From a virus: 22,969 nt of DNA. A program made the translations under genes and the position numbers. The stretch spans positions 1-22,969 of the IMG/VR virus record IMGVR_UViG_3300029258_000388; one strand, 5' to 3'. This document shows, in pieces, positions 6,649-14,583 of the stretch. Each line of letters starts with the position of its first letter. The first letter of the stretch is position 1. Under the pieces are notes generated by a model. That model ran no database searches and had not been told where the DNA came from. It saw nothing but the letters and a program-made list of their open reading frames with translations.

Positions 6649-8921
6649 TCCTCACGCTCCAGTAACAGGTTCTCGAATGATCGAAACGCACATCGGAATC
6701 CGATGCTTTTTGCATAGTCCACAAACAGCTTTTCTTCCTCGCCCTGGTGCTCTATGCAGATAACCTTGACGCCCCAGGCATCGACCGGCAACGCATGAAG
6801 CAGCGCCAGGTTCTCGCCTTCAACGTCGATATTCACAAACTCAAAGCTGCCGGGAAACGCTTCCTGTATCTCGGACAGACTGACGGTCGTGATGTAATAC
6901 TTCCGATAGCCTGCCTTCTCCGGACTTGTCTCGCTCCGATGCTCGTTAGTGGTACTGAGCCTGTGGTTGTCATGTTCCCAGAACGGCGCAATACCGATGC
7001 CTTCGACGGTCACAGCCGCATGCAATAGGTCGACTTTCGGAAACGTCTGCATATTCTTTTTCAGCAGCAGGAATGCTGCCGGTGACGGTTCGACCATTAC
7101 ACCCGGCCAGCCATGCCTTGCAAGCGCGTTTGTGGTACTGCCCTTGACGCCGTCATTTGCGCCGATGTCAAGAAACCGGCCGCTGATAACAGTCTCGACA
7201 GCCTGCAGGATCATGTCTGTTTCCTGCTTGTGTACCTCGACCACATTAGCCGGGCGATCATCTGCCGGACGCACTGCTTCAACTTCAGCAGGACCGCGAT
7301 AAATACCCCCGCCCTTGCACTTTTCACAGATGCCCTTTGCATCGAATCCAATGCTCTTTGGTTCGCCTTTTCCCTTGCCGTGGCATCGCGGGCAGGTCAT
7401 CTTGACTTCTGCGCGAACCGGAGCCGGATCTTTGCGACGGATTACGCGTTCCATAGGTGCTTCAGTGACAACGTGCTCGACAGGTCGCAACTCTTCTGCA
7501 TTATCTTCTGGCTGCCTCACCCCGCCGATCTCTATGATCTCCCCGACGTGCTCCCCGTCCCATTCTTCATGTTCAGGGAACGGCTCGTAAGGCCATTTCA
7601 GATCAACGCTGCTGTGCTTAAGCATGCTGTTCTCAATCTTCGGCCAGATGTACTTCCGCAAAAAGCGCTGGTCGTCGGCTAATTCCTGCTTGTTCTTTTG
7701 CGGACACTCTTCCAGCAGCTCGTGTATGTCCTTGATTACACCGCCCTTGATGCCCCACATACCGGCCATAATTGGATAGATGGTATGGTGCCTGTGATCG
7801 TGCATCGAGTGTGCGTCCTTGCCGCTTGCTATCCAGGCATCGACAGCTGCCTTTTCCCGGACGTTCAACCGACTGTCAGCATCGCGAAAGATCGCATATT
7901 CAACATCAGGGCTGGACATTGCGAGGAACCGCCAGAACTGACCGCCGCGGCCTGGAACATTGTACTGCGCGAACATTTCAACGCCCATCTTGCGGAGCGT
8001 ATAGACACACGGCACATTGTAACCGTGATAGACGCGGACTTCCCAGCCTGGATATATCTCCTTTGCCAGCTTGACGTTCTCAATGACGCCCTGGTTGTAC
8101 TTCTTGTCATTGCCGAAAACAGAGAACGATATGATGCGGCGCTTCGGAGGCCGCCTGCCGATCTTTTTCCAGTAGTAATTGACCGAAAGCCGCGGATCGC
8201 TCCAGGCCTTCTTCGGTATCTTGGTCTTCTTCAGCAGGTCTTCTGTAACTTCGTCCCAGTCGTCAACAAACAGGATTGGCAGACCTTCGAAGTGTGCATT
8301 ATCCGGACTCCGCTTGAGGATCGGAATGCTGCCCATCGCGATAGCTTCCCATGTGCGATGGCAGTCTGGACCGGCTCCGGGTGGTGAGAACGTGAATTTG
8401 TGCTTGTGCATGTTGAGGAGGTAGTCCTCGAAAGGTATGTCTTTGACGCCTGCACCACCCTCGGCCGTGATCCAATCTTTATCAGCAAACAGATTATACA
8501 GTATCGGTCTCTCCGCATGTGTCGTCTTCGTGCAACACAGATAAGCAAGACGCTTGGTGTTCTTCTTGACGCGCTTAGACCGCACTCGTTCGATGATTGA
8601 CATGCAACCGTGTATTGTGTGGCTGTTGACCAGGCCGATCGGCACTGCAATCGGTCCGGTAGCCGCGCAGTTCTGAGCAAGCCACTTTTTGACAACCTTC
8701 GGGCGGTTGTCATACATATCCTGTGTGATTACACGATCACTGTTATGTGTGACCAGCGTTATCGATCCCTTGCATTCCCTGCATGCCCGAAAGAAGTTTT
8801 CAACGTACTCCGCCTTAACGTAGACAACAGATCCCGATTTCGGGCAGTCCATCCCTGGACACCATCTGACATCTGCTACGGCACCGATGCGTTCACCCGA
8901 TATGTATTCCGAGATCTTCAC
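6645..8921 (-). CDS. Four-part fusion: exostosin-like GT, second GT-A-like domain, zinc knuckles, FkbM methyltransferase (758 aa)
   Basis: Residues about 120-235 are exostosin/GT47-like: HKHKFTFSPPGAGPDCHRTW at 172-191, then EAIAMGSIPIL and LPILFVDDWDEV. Residues 261-465 form a second glycosyltransferase-like domain with FRDADSR, a DxD metal-site candidate at 347-349. A Pro/Glu-rich linker leads to two CxxCxGxG motifs (C510/C513 and C532/C535), as in DnaJ zinc fingers. Residues 575-758 are an FkbM-type SAM methyltransferase, with FLDIGANDG at 583-591 and FVNIDVEGEN at 695-704. The start is GTG 8921 with AGGA upstream and a 29-nt overlap of the previous gene. The fusion suggests stepwise sugar transfer followed by O-methylation on one polypeptide. 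Domain identities are well supported; substrates are unknown. Confidence 0.85.
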   Translation of the reverse strand: MKISEYISGERIGAVADVRWCPGMDCPKSGSVVYVKAEYVENFFRACRECKGSITLVTHNSDRVITQDMYDNRPKVVKKWLAQNCAATGPIAVPIGLVNSHTIHGCMSIIERVRSKRVKKNTKRLAYLCCTKTTHAERPILYNLFADKDWITAEGGAGVKDIPFEDYLLNMHKHKFTFSPPGAGPDCHRTWEAIAMGSIPILKRSPDNAHFEGLPILFVDDWDEVTEDLLKKTKIPKKAWSDPRLSVNYYWKKIGRRPPKRRIISFSVFGNDKKYNQGVIENVKLAKEIYPGWEVRVYHGYNVPCVYTLRKMGVEMFAQYNVPGRGGQFWRFLAMSSPDVEYAIFRDADSRLNVREKAAVDAWIASGKDAHSMHDHRHHTIYPIMAGMWGIKGGVIKDIHELLEECPQKNKQELADDQRFLRKYIWPKIENSMLKHSSVDLKWPYEPFPEHEEWDGEHVGEIIEIGGVRQPEDNAEELRPVEHVVTEAPMERVIRRKDPAPVRAEVKMTCPRCHGKGKGEPKSIGFDAKGICEKCKGGGIYRGPAEVEAVRPADDRPANVVEVHKQETDMILQAVETVISGRFLDIGANDGVKGSTTNALARHGWPGVMVEPSPAAFLLLKKNMQTFPKVDLLHAAVTVEGIGIAPFWEHDNHRLSTTNEHRSETSPEKAGYRKYYITTVSLSEIQEAFPGSFEFVNIDVEGENLALLHALPVDAWGVKVICIEHQGEEEKLFVDYAKSIGFRCAFRSFENLLLERED

Positions 8922-9693
8922 AGTAATAGTTCCTATATTCGTCGAGCATAGTTAAGTATTCGGGCATACAGTCCCGAATGAGAGCTTTGACAGTCGGCCA
9001 TGCCTCATCTGTGTAGGCCGGGCGCGGTGTGTGTGCATCAATCAGGCCGGTACGGTCGCTTCGCCAGTAGCTGCGGTCATAGCGGCCGTATGGTCCCATT
9101 GCGTTCTTCTGTTCGCGCTTCAGGAAGCAGCAGCGATCCGGGTAGCCGTCCCAGGTTTTCAGTACTTCCTTGAATATCAGTTCATCTGAAAAGTTGCCGT
9201 TTGGCTCCTCCCCGAACTCCGCGTATTCGTCCAGAAATCTGTGAACTGTCGCGTGCGGTATTACATCGTTCCAGACACTGGCAGGCGCGCCGATATGACA
9301 CAGCGGATAGCGCGGTTCCCACTGAGTGCCGTCGTAGGCGTTCGAATACCACATTGTCATGTCTGCGCTTTCGTCGTACTGATCCATATATTCCTTGCTC
9401 AACATCAACATGTCGGCATCGCCGGTTATCAGCACATCGTCATCATATGCGTTCTGGTGTGCGAAGAACCGAATGCACTTGCTGGTGTAGTGCTCCGGAT
9501 AGCACGGGTCGGCATCCATGAAAAGCACTCTAGCGCCGATGTCATAAAGAACGCTTACCGTAATGCGCGGAACGTCACCGATCAGATAGGCTATAACGCC
9601 ATATCCGAGGTGTGCCCAGCTTGCCGCCGTTATCGGTATCGGAAAGCTGTAATCCGGCTTTGCGTCGCAACTTATGACTGCGTATCTGTTCAT
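8893..9693 (-). CDS. Glycosyltransferase-like protein, paralogue B (266 aa)
   Basis: The N-terminal half has a GT-A-like order: AVISCDAK near the start, RVLFMDADPCYP at 55-66 and DVLITGDADMLML at 86-98. The last has a D-x-D motif that could bind a metal-nucleotide sugar. The C-terminal half contains WDGYPDRCCF and ends with LDEYRNYYCEDL. It is homologous to the 288-residue protein at 10837-11703, which shows the same motifs in the same order. It starts at ATG 9693 overlapping the sulfotransferase stop (ATGA). Donor and acceptor are unknown. Glycosyltransferase assignment rests on the DxD element, fold order and neighbours. Confidence 0.65.
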   Translation of the reverse strand: MNRYAVISCDAKPDYSFPIPITAASWAHLGYGVIAYLIGDVPRITVSVLYDIGARVLFMDADPCYPEHYTSKCIRFFAHQNAYDDDVLITGDADMLMLSKEYMDQYDESADMTMWYSNAYDGTQWEPRYPLCHIGAPASVWNDVIPHATVHRFLDEYAEFGEEPNGNFSDELIFKEVLKTWDGYPDRCCFLKREQKNAMGPYGRYDRSYWRSDRTGLIDAHTPRPAYTDEAWPTVKALIRDCMPEYLTMLDEYRNYYCEDLGIHIG

Positions 9694-10334
9694 CGTGTTT
9701 TGTCAAGCCTGTATTTGTGCTCGATCAGCGGGTAGCTGCCGAAAAGTACTCGGTTCAATTTGTGTAGAATAACAGGATCTGCGTCCTGCCAGTATCCGAC
9801 ATGCCCTTCCTGCGGACTCCAGCCGACAAGGCTGTCCGGACGCTTGATTTCAGCATGCTTACGCTTTAGGTCAAACTGTTCTTCGATTCGTTCCATTGTG
9901 CCGGTGAAGTTATTGCACAGATCTTCATAGCGGACAGTCGGCACTCCGATATAGCTGGTCACATGATCACGCCAACGGCAGATACGATCAGCACCCATAA
10001 AGTCGATCAGCTCCGTCTCGCGTTTTTTCTCGTTCTTGTGATCCCAGAAACGCCAGAGACTGTACAGGCAGTCGTAGGGGTGCCGGACGATGTACAGGAT
10101 ATTCTTGAATGGAATATTCTTGCGACATGCCGCGCTCAGTGGTCCGTGGGCACCGAACAGGTTACACCACGGAATGCAGGCTGTCTCTTCGCCGGTCTCA
10201 TGCCACTTCTGGCCTGGAACCTTGATATTCCCAGCTTGATTGCCGACCTCGAAGTTCTCGTATATCGAAGCGAGCATAAAGTGAGTTCCGCTTCTGCGGT
10301 GAGAACAAACACGAATTGGTGCCGGATCTGACAT
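9690..10334 (-). CDS. PAPS-dependent sulfotransferase (214 aa)
   Basis: Sulfotransferases move sulfate from PAPS to hydroxyl or amino groups, usually on sugars or Tyr. Three family signatures are visible in order. The 5'-phosphosulfate loop is RRSGTHFM at 13-20. The 3'-phosphate site IVRHPYDCLYS at 82-92 shows the classic R-x7-S spacing (R84, S92). VRYEDL is at 134-139 and EGHVGYW, a GxxGxW-type element, at 176-182. The start chosen is ATG 10334, overlapping the preceding TAA as TAATG; a TTG 30 nt further upstream is in frame but less likely. No PAPS-making gene is in the window, so the host must supply it. A soluble cytoplasmic enzyme is expected. Confidence 0.85.
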   Translation of the reverse strand: MSDPAPIRVCSHRRSGTHFMLASIYENFEVGNQAGNIKVPGQKWHETGEETACIPWCNLFGAHGPLSAACRKNIPFKNILYIVRHPYDCLYSLWRFWDHKNEKKRETELIDFMGADRICRWRDHVTSYIGVPTVRYEDLCNNFTGTMERIEEQFDLKRKHAEIKRPDSLVGWSPQEGHVGYWQDADPVILHKLNRVLFGSYPLIEHKYRLDKTR

Positions 10335-10837
10335 TATTCTTTCCATGCCTTGTGATTGCTGCAAACGTAAGTATGCGGCCAGTAATCGGTGTATTTGTAA
10401 ACATGCTTGTACATCTTCAGACCGGCGCCAAGTTTGTAATGTTCAACGCCCCCGGCATCGTGGATAACCACCCAGACAGGATAATCAACACATGCGAAGT
10501 CCTCGAGGTTGTTGTGTCGCTGGTCGCCATTGCCGTGGTCTATGAATGCTACCCCCCAGGGTTGCTGGTTTTCGAATCCCTGCGATGGCCAATCATTATG
10601 GCCGATTAGTCGGAACTCATGCCAGCATGTCACCAGGTGAGTGAATTTTGCCATCCAGGCACCATCAGATTCTACTGTAACAAGCATTCTCTCCGTCGGC
10701 CGACATATCTCATGAAGCATCGGTGTACTACCGTCACCGCAGCCAAGCTCCAGCACCGGCCCGGTACTATTGGCAACAACTGCCGACAGTATCGGGAAGT
10801 GGCTCAAATATGATGGATAGCGTTTGTTTTCGGTCAT
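10334..10837 (-). CDS. Class I SAM-dependent methyltransferase (167 aa)
   Basis: Motif I, VLELGCGDGSTPML (28-41), is a clear glycine-rich SAM loop. TVESD (54-58) holds the acidic residue expected at the end of strand 2. GVAFIDHGNGDQRHNNLE (95-112) corresponds to the motif IV/V region, and VVIHDAGG (123-130) follows. The protein is compact, about the size of one Rossmann domain, so target recognition must be built into loops. It lies between two glycosyltransferase-type genes and the sulfotransferase with TAATG junctions on both sides. That suggests methylation of the same glycan or of a sugar precursor; a protein target cannot be excluded. Confidence 0.75.
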   Translation of the reverse strand: MTENKRYPSYLSHFPILSAVVANSTGPVLELGCGDGSTPMLHEICRPTERMLVTVESDGAWMAKFTHLVTCWHEFRLIGHNDWPSQGFENQQPWGVAFIDHGNGDQRHNNLEDFACVDYPVWVVIHDAGGVEHYKLGAGLKMYKHVYKYTDYWPHTYVCSNHKAWKE

Positions 10838-11703
10838 TATACGGTATCCTTCATGTCTCTAAGGATCTGCAAACAGTCGTCCCGGTAGTTATCCAGGCGC
10901 TTCTTAACGTCGCTCGGCACTCTTGGAGAATGCTGCATCAGCAATTCCCAGTGCATATTCTGCCGCCAGTCGTTCCGGATATGGCAGTCAACCGGGTCTG
11001 CAGGCGTCCAGCGTTGACGCAGATACAGGCGACGCCCGTATTCGGTCGGCTTGCCCTTACGCTTGCCTTGATAGCAATACCGCGGATAACCGTGCCATTG
11101 TGAAAGCATGGCGTGTAGCCCCGGCTCACAGTTCCATTGTCCTCTGTAATGCTCAAGAGCGTACTGTTTGGTCTGGTTCATGTGGTCACATGTTGCCTTT
11201 GCCAGGTCGTCGCTGGCAGGTTTCATGATCTCGCGCCAGATGCCGGACGTTGCGCCCTGGTAGCAACTCGGCCACCGTGGGAACTCGCGTTCGTCCTCAT
11301 GGAACATATCAACGCCCCAGCAGTGGAATGACATAGTAGGCTCCGGAATAAGGTAATCGTCGTGAAGCAGCAGCATGTCACCATCACCAAGCATGATATA
11401 GCTGTGCGGATCGAACCACATTGAAGCGGCAAGCCTCCGGCTCCCCGTAATGCAGTGAAAGCGCTTGTTGTTCGACCAGGCCGGAACATCGAACAGTTCA
11501 ATCTCCTTGATTATCGGGTCGGTCTTCTTTATCTCCTCAAGCGCACGCTGTGCAAGCGGCTGATCCCATAAATCCATAGGTCCGAACTGCATGATAAACG
11601 GCCGAAAGCCTGCCCACTGCCATAGTATCGCGGACATTCCGCATGGCACATAATAGCGATACTGTGCGGGATCTACTGCAAGTAATGCGTACATTGTGCT
11701 CAT
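10837..11703 (-). CDS. Glycosyltransferase-like protein, paralogue A (288 aa)
   Basis: This protein shares the plan of the 266-residue protein at 8893-9693. A D-x-D segment, MLGDGDMLLLHDDYL (104-118), is followed by FPRWPSCYQGATSGIW (141-156), WHGYPRYCYQ (203-212) and a final LDNYRDDCLQILRD. The corresponding elements in the paralogue are ITGDADMLML, EPRYPLCHIGAPASVW, WDGYPDRCCF and LDEYRNYYCEDL. A GT-A-type transferase of unknown specificity is the likeliest reading. The start ATG 11703 overlaps the previous TGA (ATGA) with GGAG about 10 nt upstream. Two diverged copies in one cluster suggest two related but distinct sugar-transfer steps. Confidence 0.65.
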   Translation of the reverse strand: MSTMYALLAVDPAQYRYYVPCGMSAILWQWAGFRPFIMQFGPMDLWDQPLAQRALEEIKKTDPIIKEIELFDVPAWSNNKRFHCITGSRRLAASMWFDPHSYIMLGDGDMLLLHDDYLIPEPTMSFHCWGVDMFHEDEREFPRWPSCYQGATSGIWREIMKPASDDLAKATCDHMNQTKQYALEHYRGQWNCEPGLHAMLSQWHGYPRYCYQGKRKGKPTEYGRRLYLRQRWTPADPVDCHIRNDWRQNMHWELLMQHSPRVPSDVKKRLDNYRDDCLQILRDMKDTV

Positions 11704-12365
11704 AGTGGCTCGCTCCCCGGAAAGCCCGATGCCTTCCTTGCCTGGAACAAGTCTCTATCGTGAATACGGAAATCCTGCGCGTGTCCAAGGTGTGCCCACG
11801 GCTTGCGCTCTTCCTGCGGCAGTCGCGTCCAGTGTGCATGGAACTGGGAAACATCCGGTCGATCCCAGTAGATGCCGAGATTGCGCGCAACAGCACACAG
11901 CTCAGTATCCGGACAGAAGTGGCCATAGCCTTCAAAGAACGGACCATTACCTCCGTACCCGCGCCGTATCCACTCTCGCCCCATCCACGGCGACACAGCA
12001 GCCTGTCCGTTACCACAGAAGCCGTCACCGACCGGTTGCATAATCCCGAACGTATCCGGGAAGTGTTCCAGGAACTCGGCTTCAAGTTCCTGCGCTGTCT
12101 TGTCCTCTGCCGGATAGATGTCATCGCCACCCGTGATAACTGCGGTCATTTTGGGATCGCTGATGTAGATGTACCGGCATAGAGCATTGTTTTCGATTGC
12201 CCAGCTGCGGAAGGTGCCGGTATAAACATAATCAGCATCATCGAACGGCACCGGTGCGCCTTCGTCAAGCATCAAGGCTATCCTGTAGCCCTGTGCTTTC
12301 CAGCGCGGCAGTGTCTTTTGTGCCATTGGAAAGTTTGCTGATGGTATTGCGAACCACACACTCAT
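11700..12365 (-). CDS. Putative glycosyltransferase, GT-A-like (221 aa)
   Basis: The sequence begins with a strand and loop (WFAIPSANFPMAQKTLPRW) like the donor-binding start of small GT-A enzymes. It carries AVITGGDDIYP (75-85), an acidic D-D pair at the position of the usual DxD. A later FFEGYGHFCPDTELCAVARN segment (143-162) resembles the acceptor-side G-x-x-x-ED/D-E element of GT2-like enzymes. The protein ends about where the catalytic domain would, with no membrane segment. It starts at ATG 12365, overlapping the previous TAA by one base (TAATG). Substrate is unknown, and the family assignment is moderate. Confidence 0.6.
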   Translation of the reverse strand: MSVWFAIPSANFPMAQKTLPRWKAQGYRIALMLDEGAPVPFDDADYVYTGTFRSWAIENNALCRYIYISDPKMTAVITGGDDIYPAEDKTAQELEAEFLEHFPDTFGIMQPVGDGFCGNGQAAVSPWMGREWIRRGYGGNGPFFEGYGHFCPDTELCAVARNLGIYWDRPDVSQFHAHWTRLPQEERKPWAHLGHAQDFRIHDRDLFQARKASGFPGSEPL

Positions 12366-12979
12366 TATGCTACCAGCCCCGGCTTTTTGTAGCGGCGACT
12401 TGCCTGCGTCTGAATGATCCTCGGTTGACGCCTGCCATAGTGCCGCTCTGATAAATCTGGTGTTCTATTCGGATCTCCGGCATCGATCCAGTTGTATTCC
12501 GGCGGGAGACGCAGGACATTCAAGCCATGCGGTTCCAGGCGTTCCACAACTTTCTGCAGGTTCTTCTGATCCCATACGTCGGGATACTGTTCGTTTTCGT
12601 CTATCCATTCGTGAATGATCCGCTGTGTCCAGCCTAAGCTGTCGTTCTTGAAATACAGGCATGCTGAAATCAACTCCCGATCCCGGAACCAGTGCGCGGC
12701 AAAGTCGGCGTCGGCACTTTCCAGCAAATCCAAGCGTCCGGCTATGCGTGCATCAGCATCAAGGTACACTATCGGGAATCCGGCATACATCATCGATGCC
12801 AGCAGAATGAACTGAGCCTTCGCCTGCGTGTTCCGCTGCCAGCTTCCATGATCGCCGACAACTTTGAAGAACGGTTTGTAGCCATATTTACGGCAACTGT
12901 CACCGAGCTCCACCAGTTCATTCAAGTACGGCGACTTGTCAGTTGCATACGCTATTATCTGGAAGTTATCGTTTATCAT
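12365..12979 (-). CDS. Glycosyltransferase, nucleotide-diphospho-sugar transferase type (204 aa)
   Basis: Residues 66-80 (AGFPIVYLDADARIA) contain the DAD motif (74-76) of GT-A enzymes, preceded by a helix that scans the donor site (AKAQFILLASMM). YNWIDAG near 162 matches a late conserved loop. WDQKNLQ (136-142) is the D-Q element typical of this transferase group. The frame extends upstream to 13141, but the true start is taken as ATG 12979 because it overlaps the gp36-like gene's TGA as ATGA and the extra N-terminal residues have no coding character. This is the first gene of the modification block in transcription order. Soluble; substrate unknown. Confidence 0.75.
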   Translation of the reverse strand: MINDNFQIIAYATDKSPYLNELVELGDSCRKYGYKPFFKVVGDHGSWQRNTQAKAQFILLASMMYAGFPIVYLDADARIAGRLDLLESADADFAAHWFRDRELISACLYFKNDSLGWTQRIIHEWIDENEQYPDVWDQKNLQKVVERLEPHGLNVLRLPPEYNWIDAGDPNRTPDLSERHYGRRQPRIIQTQASRRYKKPGLVA

Positions 12980-13380
12980 TGTATCACTATCGGCGCCGTC
13001 GGCATTGTCTCTGCCCTGGTAGCGCCAAGCCTTGCCCTGCCGCTGAAGTATTCCCGGATCTCGGCATCTGCCCTGTCTGCAAGATCCTGCATACGCTCGT
13101 TCACGCTGGTATCCTGCAGTCCACGACTGAAATACAACCACGCCCCGGCGTAGACAAGCATCAGGTCTTTAACCGGCCGCAGATCGGCTTCAGTGCCTTC
13201 AAATGGGACAGTATACGGACCGAGCCGGAACTTGTCGCGCACTTTGGCCTGTCCAATGGCAAGCGCCTCGGCTATCCGGTCTGTGTCAGCACTCCCGGTG
13301 TTCTCAAGGTCGCTCCACACTGTGACATTCGAAGTACCGAACCGCTTCTCAAGATCTGCCTGTGTGATTGTTATTGCCAT
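12976..13380 (-). CDS. Head completion / connector protein, Mu gp36-like (134 aa)
   Basis: An N-terminal ITQADLEKRFG helix, a following stretch of charged helices, and DLMLVYAGAWLYFSRG in the middle match the DUF1320 (Mu gp36-like) group. These proteins sit with head-tail joining genes. Its position directly after the major capsid gene agrees. The ribosome binding site is weak, unlike most genes here, and a terminator-like hairpin lies just upstream, so expression may be tuned below that of the capsid protein. Its last codons overlap the first glycosyltransferase by 4 nt, making it the upstream border of the inserted block. Confidence 0.7.
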   Translation of the reverse strand: MAITITQADLEKRFGTSNVTVWSDLENTGSADTDRIAEALAIGQAKVRDKFRLGPYTVPFEGTEADLRPVKDLMLVYAGAWLYFSRGLQDTSVNERMQDLADRADAEIREYFSGRARLGATRAETMPTAPIVIQ

Positions 13381-13396
13381 TGCCGCTTAACCCTTT

Positions 13397-13448
13397 ACAA
13401 GAAAGAGGCCGGGTGCCGCCTGTAATGCCGTAGTGACGGCACCCAGCC
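13397..13448 (-). terminator. Terminator-like hairpin after the capsid gene, with an alternative fold
   Basis: Arms 13435-13448 and 13407-13420 form a 14-bp stem in the minus-strand RNA, including two G-U pairs that would be mismatches on the other strand, and enclose a 14-nt loop. It is followed by a U-rich stretch (UCUUUCUUGU). Within it, 13436-13441 can instead pair perfectly with 13426-13431 over a 4-nt loop, which excludes the long stem. It probably lowers read-through after the abundant capsid gene; strength is uncertain because the U tract is broken. Confidence 0.6.
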
Positions 13449-13456
13449 TGTACGGT

Positions 13457-13475
13457 GCCTGCACATTATGCAGGC
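13457..13475 (-). repeat. Perfect 7-bp hairpin between capsid and gp36-like genes
   Basis: The arms GCCTGCA and TGCAGGC (13457-13463 and 13469-13475) enclose a 5-nt loop. Just before it in transcription order, GGGGG-UUUU-CCUCC (13491-13478) can form a short tetraloop stem. Together with the larger terminator-like hairpin, the 117 nt after the capsid stop codon carry three consecutive hairpins. mRNA protection or attenuation is the likely purpose. Confidence 0.55.
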
Positions 13476-13500
13476 TCGGAGGAAAACCCCCGCAAAGATC

Positions 13501-14583
13501 CTACCATTTCACCTTTGCGATAAACACCGCATTCGGAACTTTGATGATAGGCAGGAACGTATCACCGGCCAGTTGCTTGATGCTGGGCGGATCGGTCTTG
13601 ACTTCAGCATAACTGAACATGCCGGGAACATTCCGCAGTGTTGCGAGCACGTCCAGGGCGTTGCCGCCAAGAACCATATTGCTCGGGATTGCGTATGTGC
13701 CTTCGATCACTTCCCACCATTCGGGTGAAGGATCGGGAGTGAAGATGACAGTATCATCGTCGGCAAGGTCTTGATTGGTGCCGTCGGCGTCCTCGAAAAA
13801 GGACTCATAAATCGGGCGCCATTTCATGCCCATCAGGCCATCCGGAATCTCGTTGTTCATGAGAACAGCGTTCTGCATTGCAGGATTCCGGTTGATGATT
13901 TCCTTCATCTTGTCGTTGCCGGTGAAGTACGACAGGATGTTTGCGCCGTAGAACGCATACATCGGACGGTAGCCGGTGAGCTTCCTTGCATACTTCTTGA
14001 GGTTCGTGATCTGCAGCGGGATGTCAGTTCCGGCAACGCTCCATTTTGCACTGATGATGCCGCCGATCTGGTCGCGGTTGCCCGCAGGAATACCAGCATC
14101 GACAGTTGTAACAGCACTGGAGCTGCTCGGAAGCATGTTGCCATCACCGTCAAAGAAGATCTTGCCCTGTGCAATCATGCTCATGGTCGAAGCCATGCGC
14201 AGATTCATGAACAGCCGCTTGAACTCAGCGGTCTGCCGGGCAACTTCATCTTCGCCGAGGCGCTGTTCCGCATCCATTGCGCTGCGCAGATTCTGGAGAA
14301 CCCATGCCTCGAAGACCTGGTGCTCGAATGTGTGCATCAGAGTGATCGGCACCTCGGAGATGCCGGTCTGTTCACGCCTTACTGACGCAGATCCGTACTG
14401 AACCAGCCGAGCCACCTTGCGGGTGTTGTCGACTTTGCGGTACTTCGTTGTGTTGCCGGTGACGGTGCGGTTGACCCGCATGAACTCGGGCGGAATCACG
14501 TCATCCGGAACGCCGCCTTTGATGCCGTTCACAAGGCTGGTCAAGGCGACTGACCCGAGGATTTGTTCGAGTGTCTTAGCCAT
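13501..14583 (-). CDS. Major capsid protein, lambda gpE family (360 aa)
   Basis: This is the HK97-fold shell subunit. The 360-residue length, VNRTVTGNTTKYRKVDN near residue 37, the long helix HTFEHQVFEAWVLQNLRSAM (about 84-103) and the tail segment FLPIIKVPNAVFIAKVKW fit the phage major capsid protein E family. It is preceded by one of the strongest ribosome sites in the window (GAGGAGCAACGAAAA-ATG). It follows a putative decoration gene and the protease/scaffold gene, the expected order. This is notable because the upstream portal, F and protease genes are Mu-like, whereas Mu itself uses a different capsid family. The gene ends in TAG and is followed by hairpins rather than by a coupled gene. 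Confidence 0.9.
   Translation of the reverse strand: MAKTLEQILGSVALTSLVNGIKGGVPDDVIPPEFMRVNRTVTGNTTKYRKVDNTRKVARLVQYGSASVRREQTGISEVPITLMHTFEHQVFEAWVLQNLRSAMDAEQRLGEDEVARQTAEFKRLFMNLRMASTMSMIAQGKIFFDGDGNMLPSSSSAVTTVDAGIPAGNRDQIGGIISAKWSVAGTDIPLQITNLKKYARKLTGYRPMYAFYGANILSYFTGNDKMKEIINRNPAMQNAVLMNNEIPDGLMGMKWRPIYESFFEDADGTNQDLADDDTVIFTPDPSPEWWEVIEGTYAIPSNMVLGGNALDVLATLRNVPGMFSYAEVKTDPPSIKQLAGDTFLPIIKVPNAVFIAKVKW

Noticed and set aside
10335-10364. TTG start giving ten extra residues on the sulfotransferase
   Set aside because: It lies within the preceding gene, and the ATG at 10334 forms a TAATG junction like those of neighbouring genes.
12980-13141. N-terminal extension of the first glycosyltransferase to 13141
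   Set aside because: The extra residues overlap the gp36-like gene out of frame, lack coding character, and a clean ATGA junction exists at 12979.
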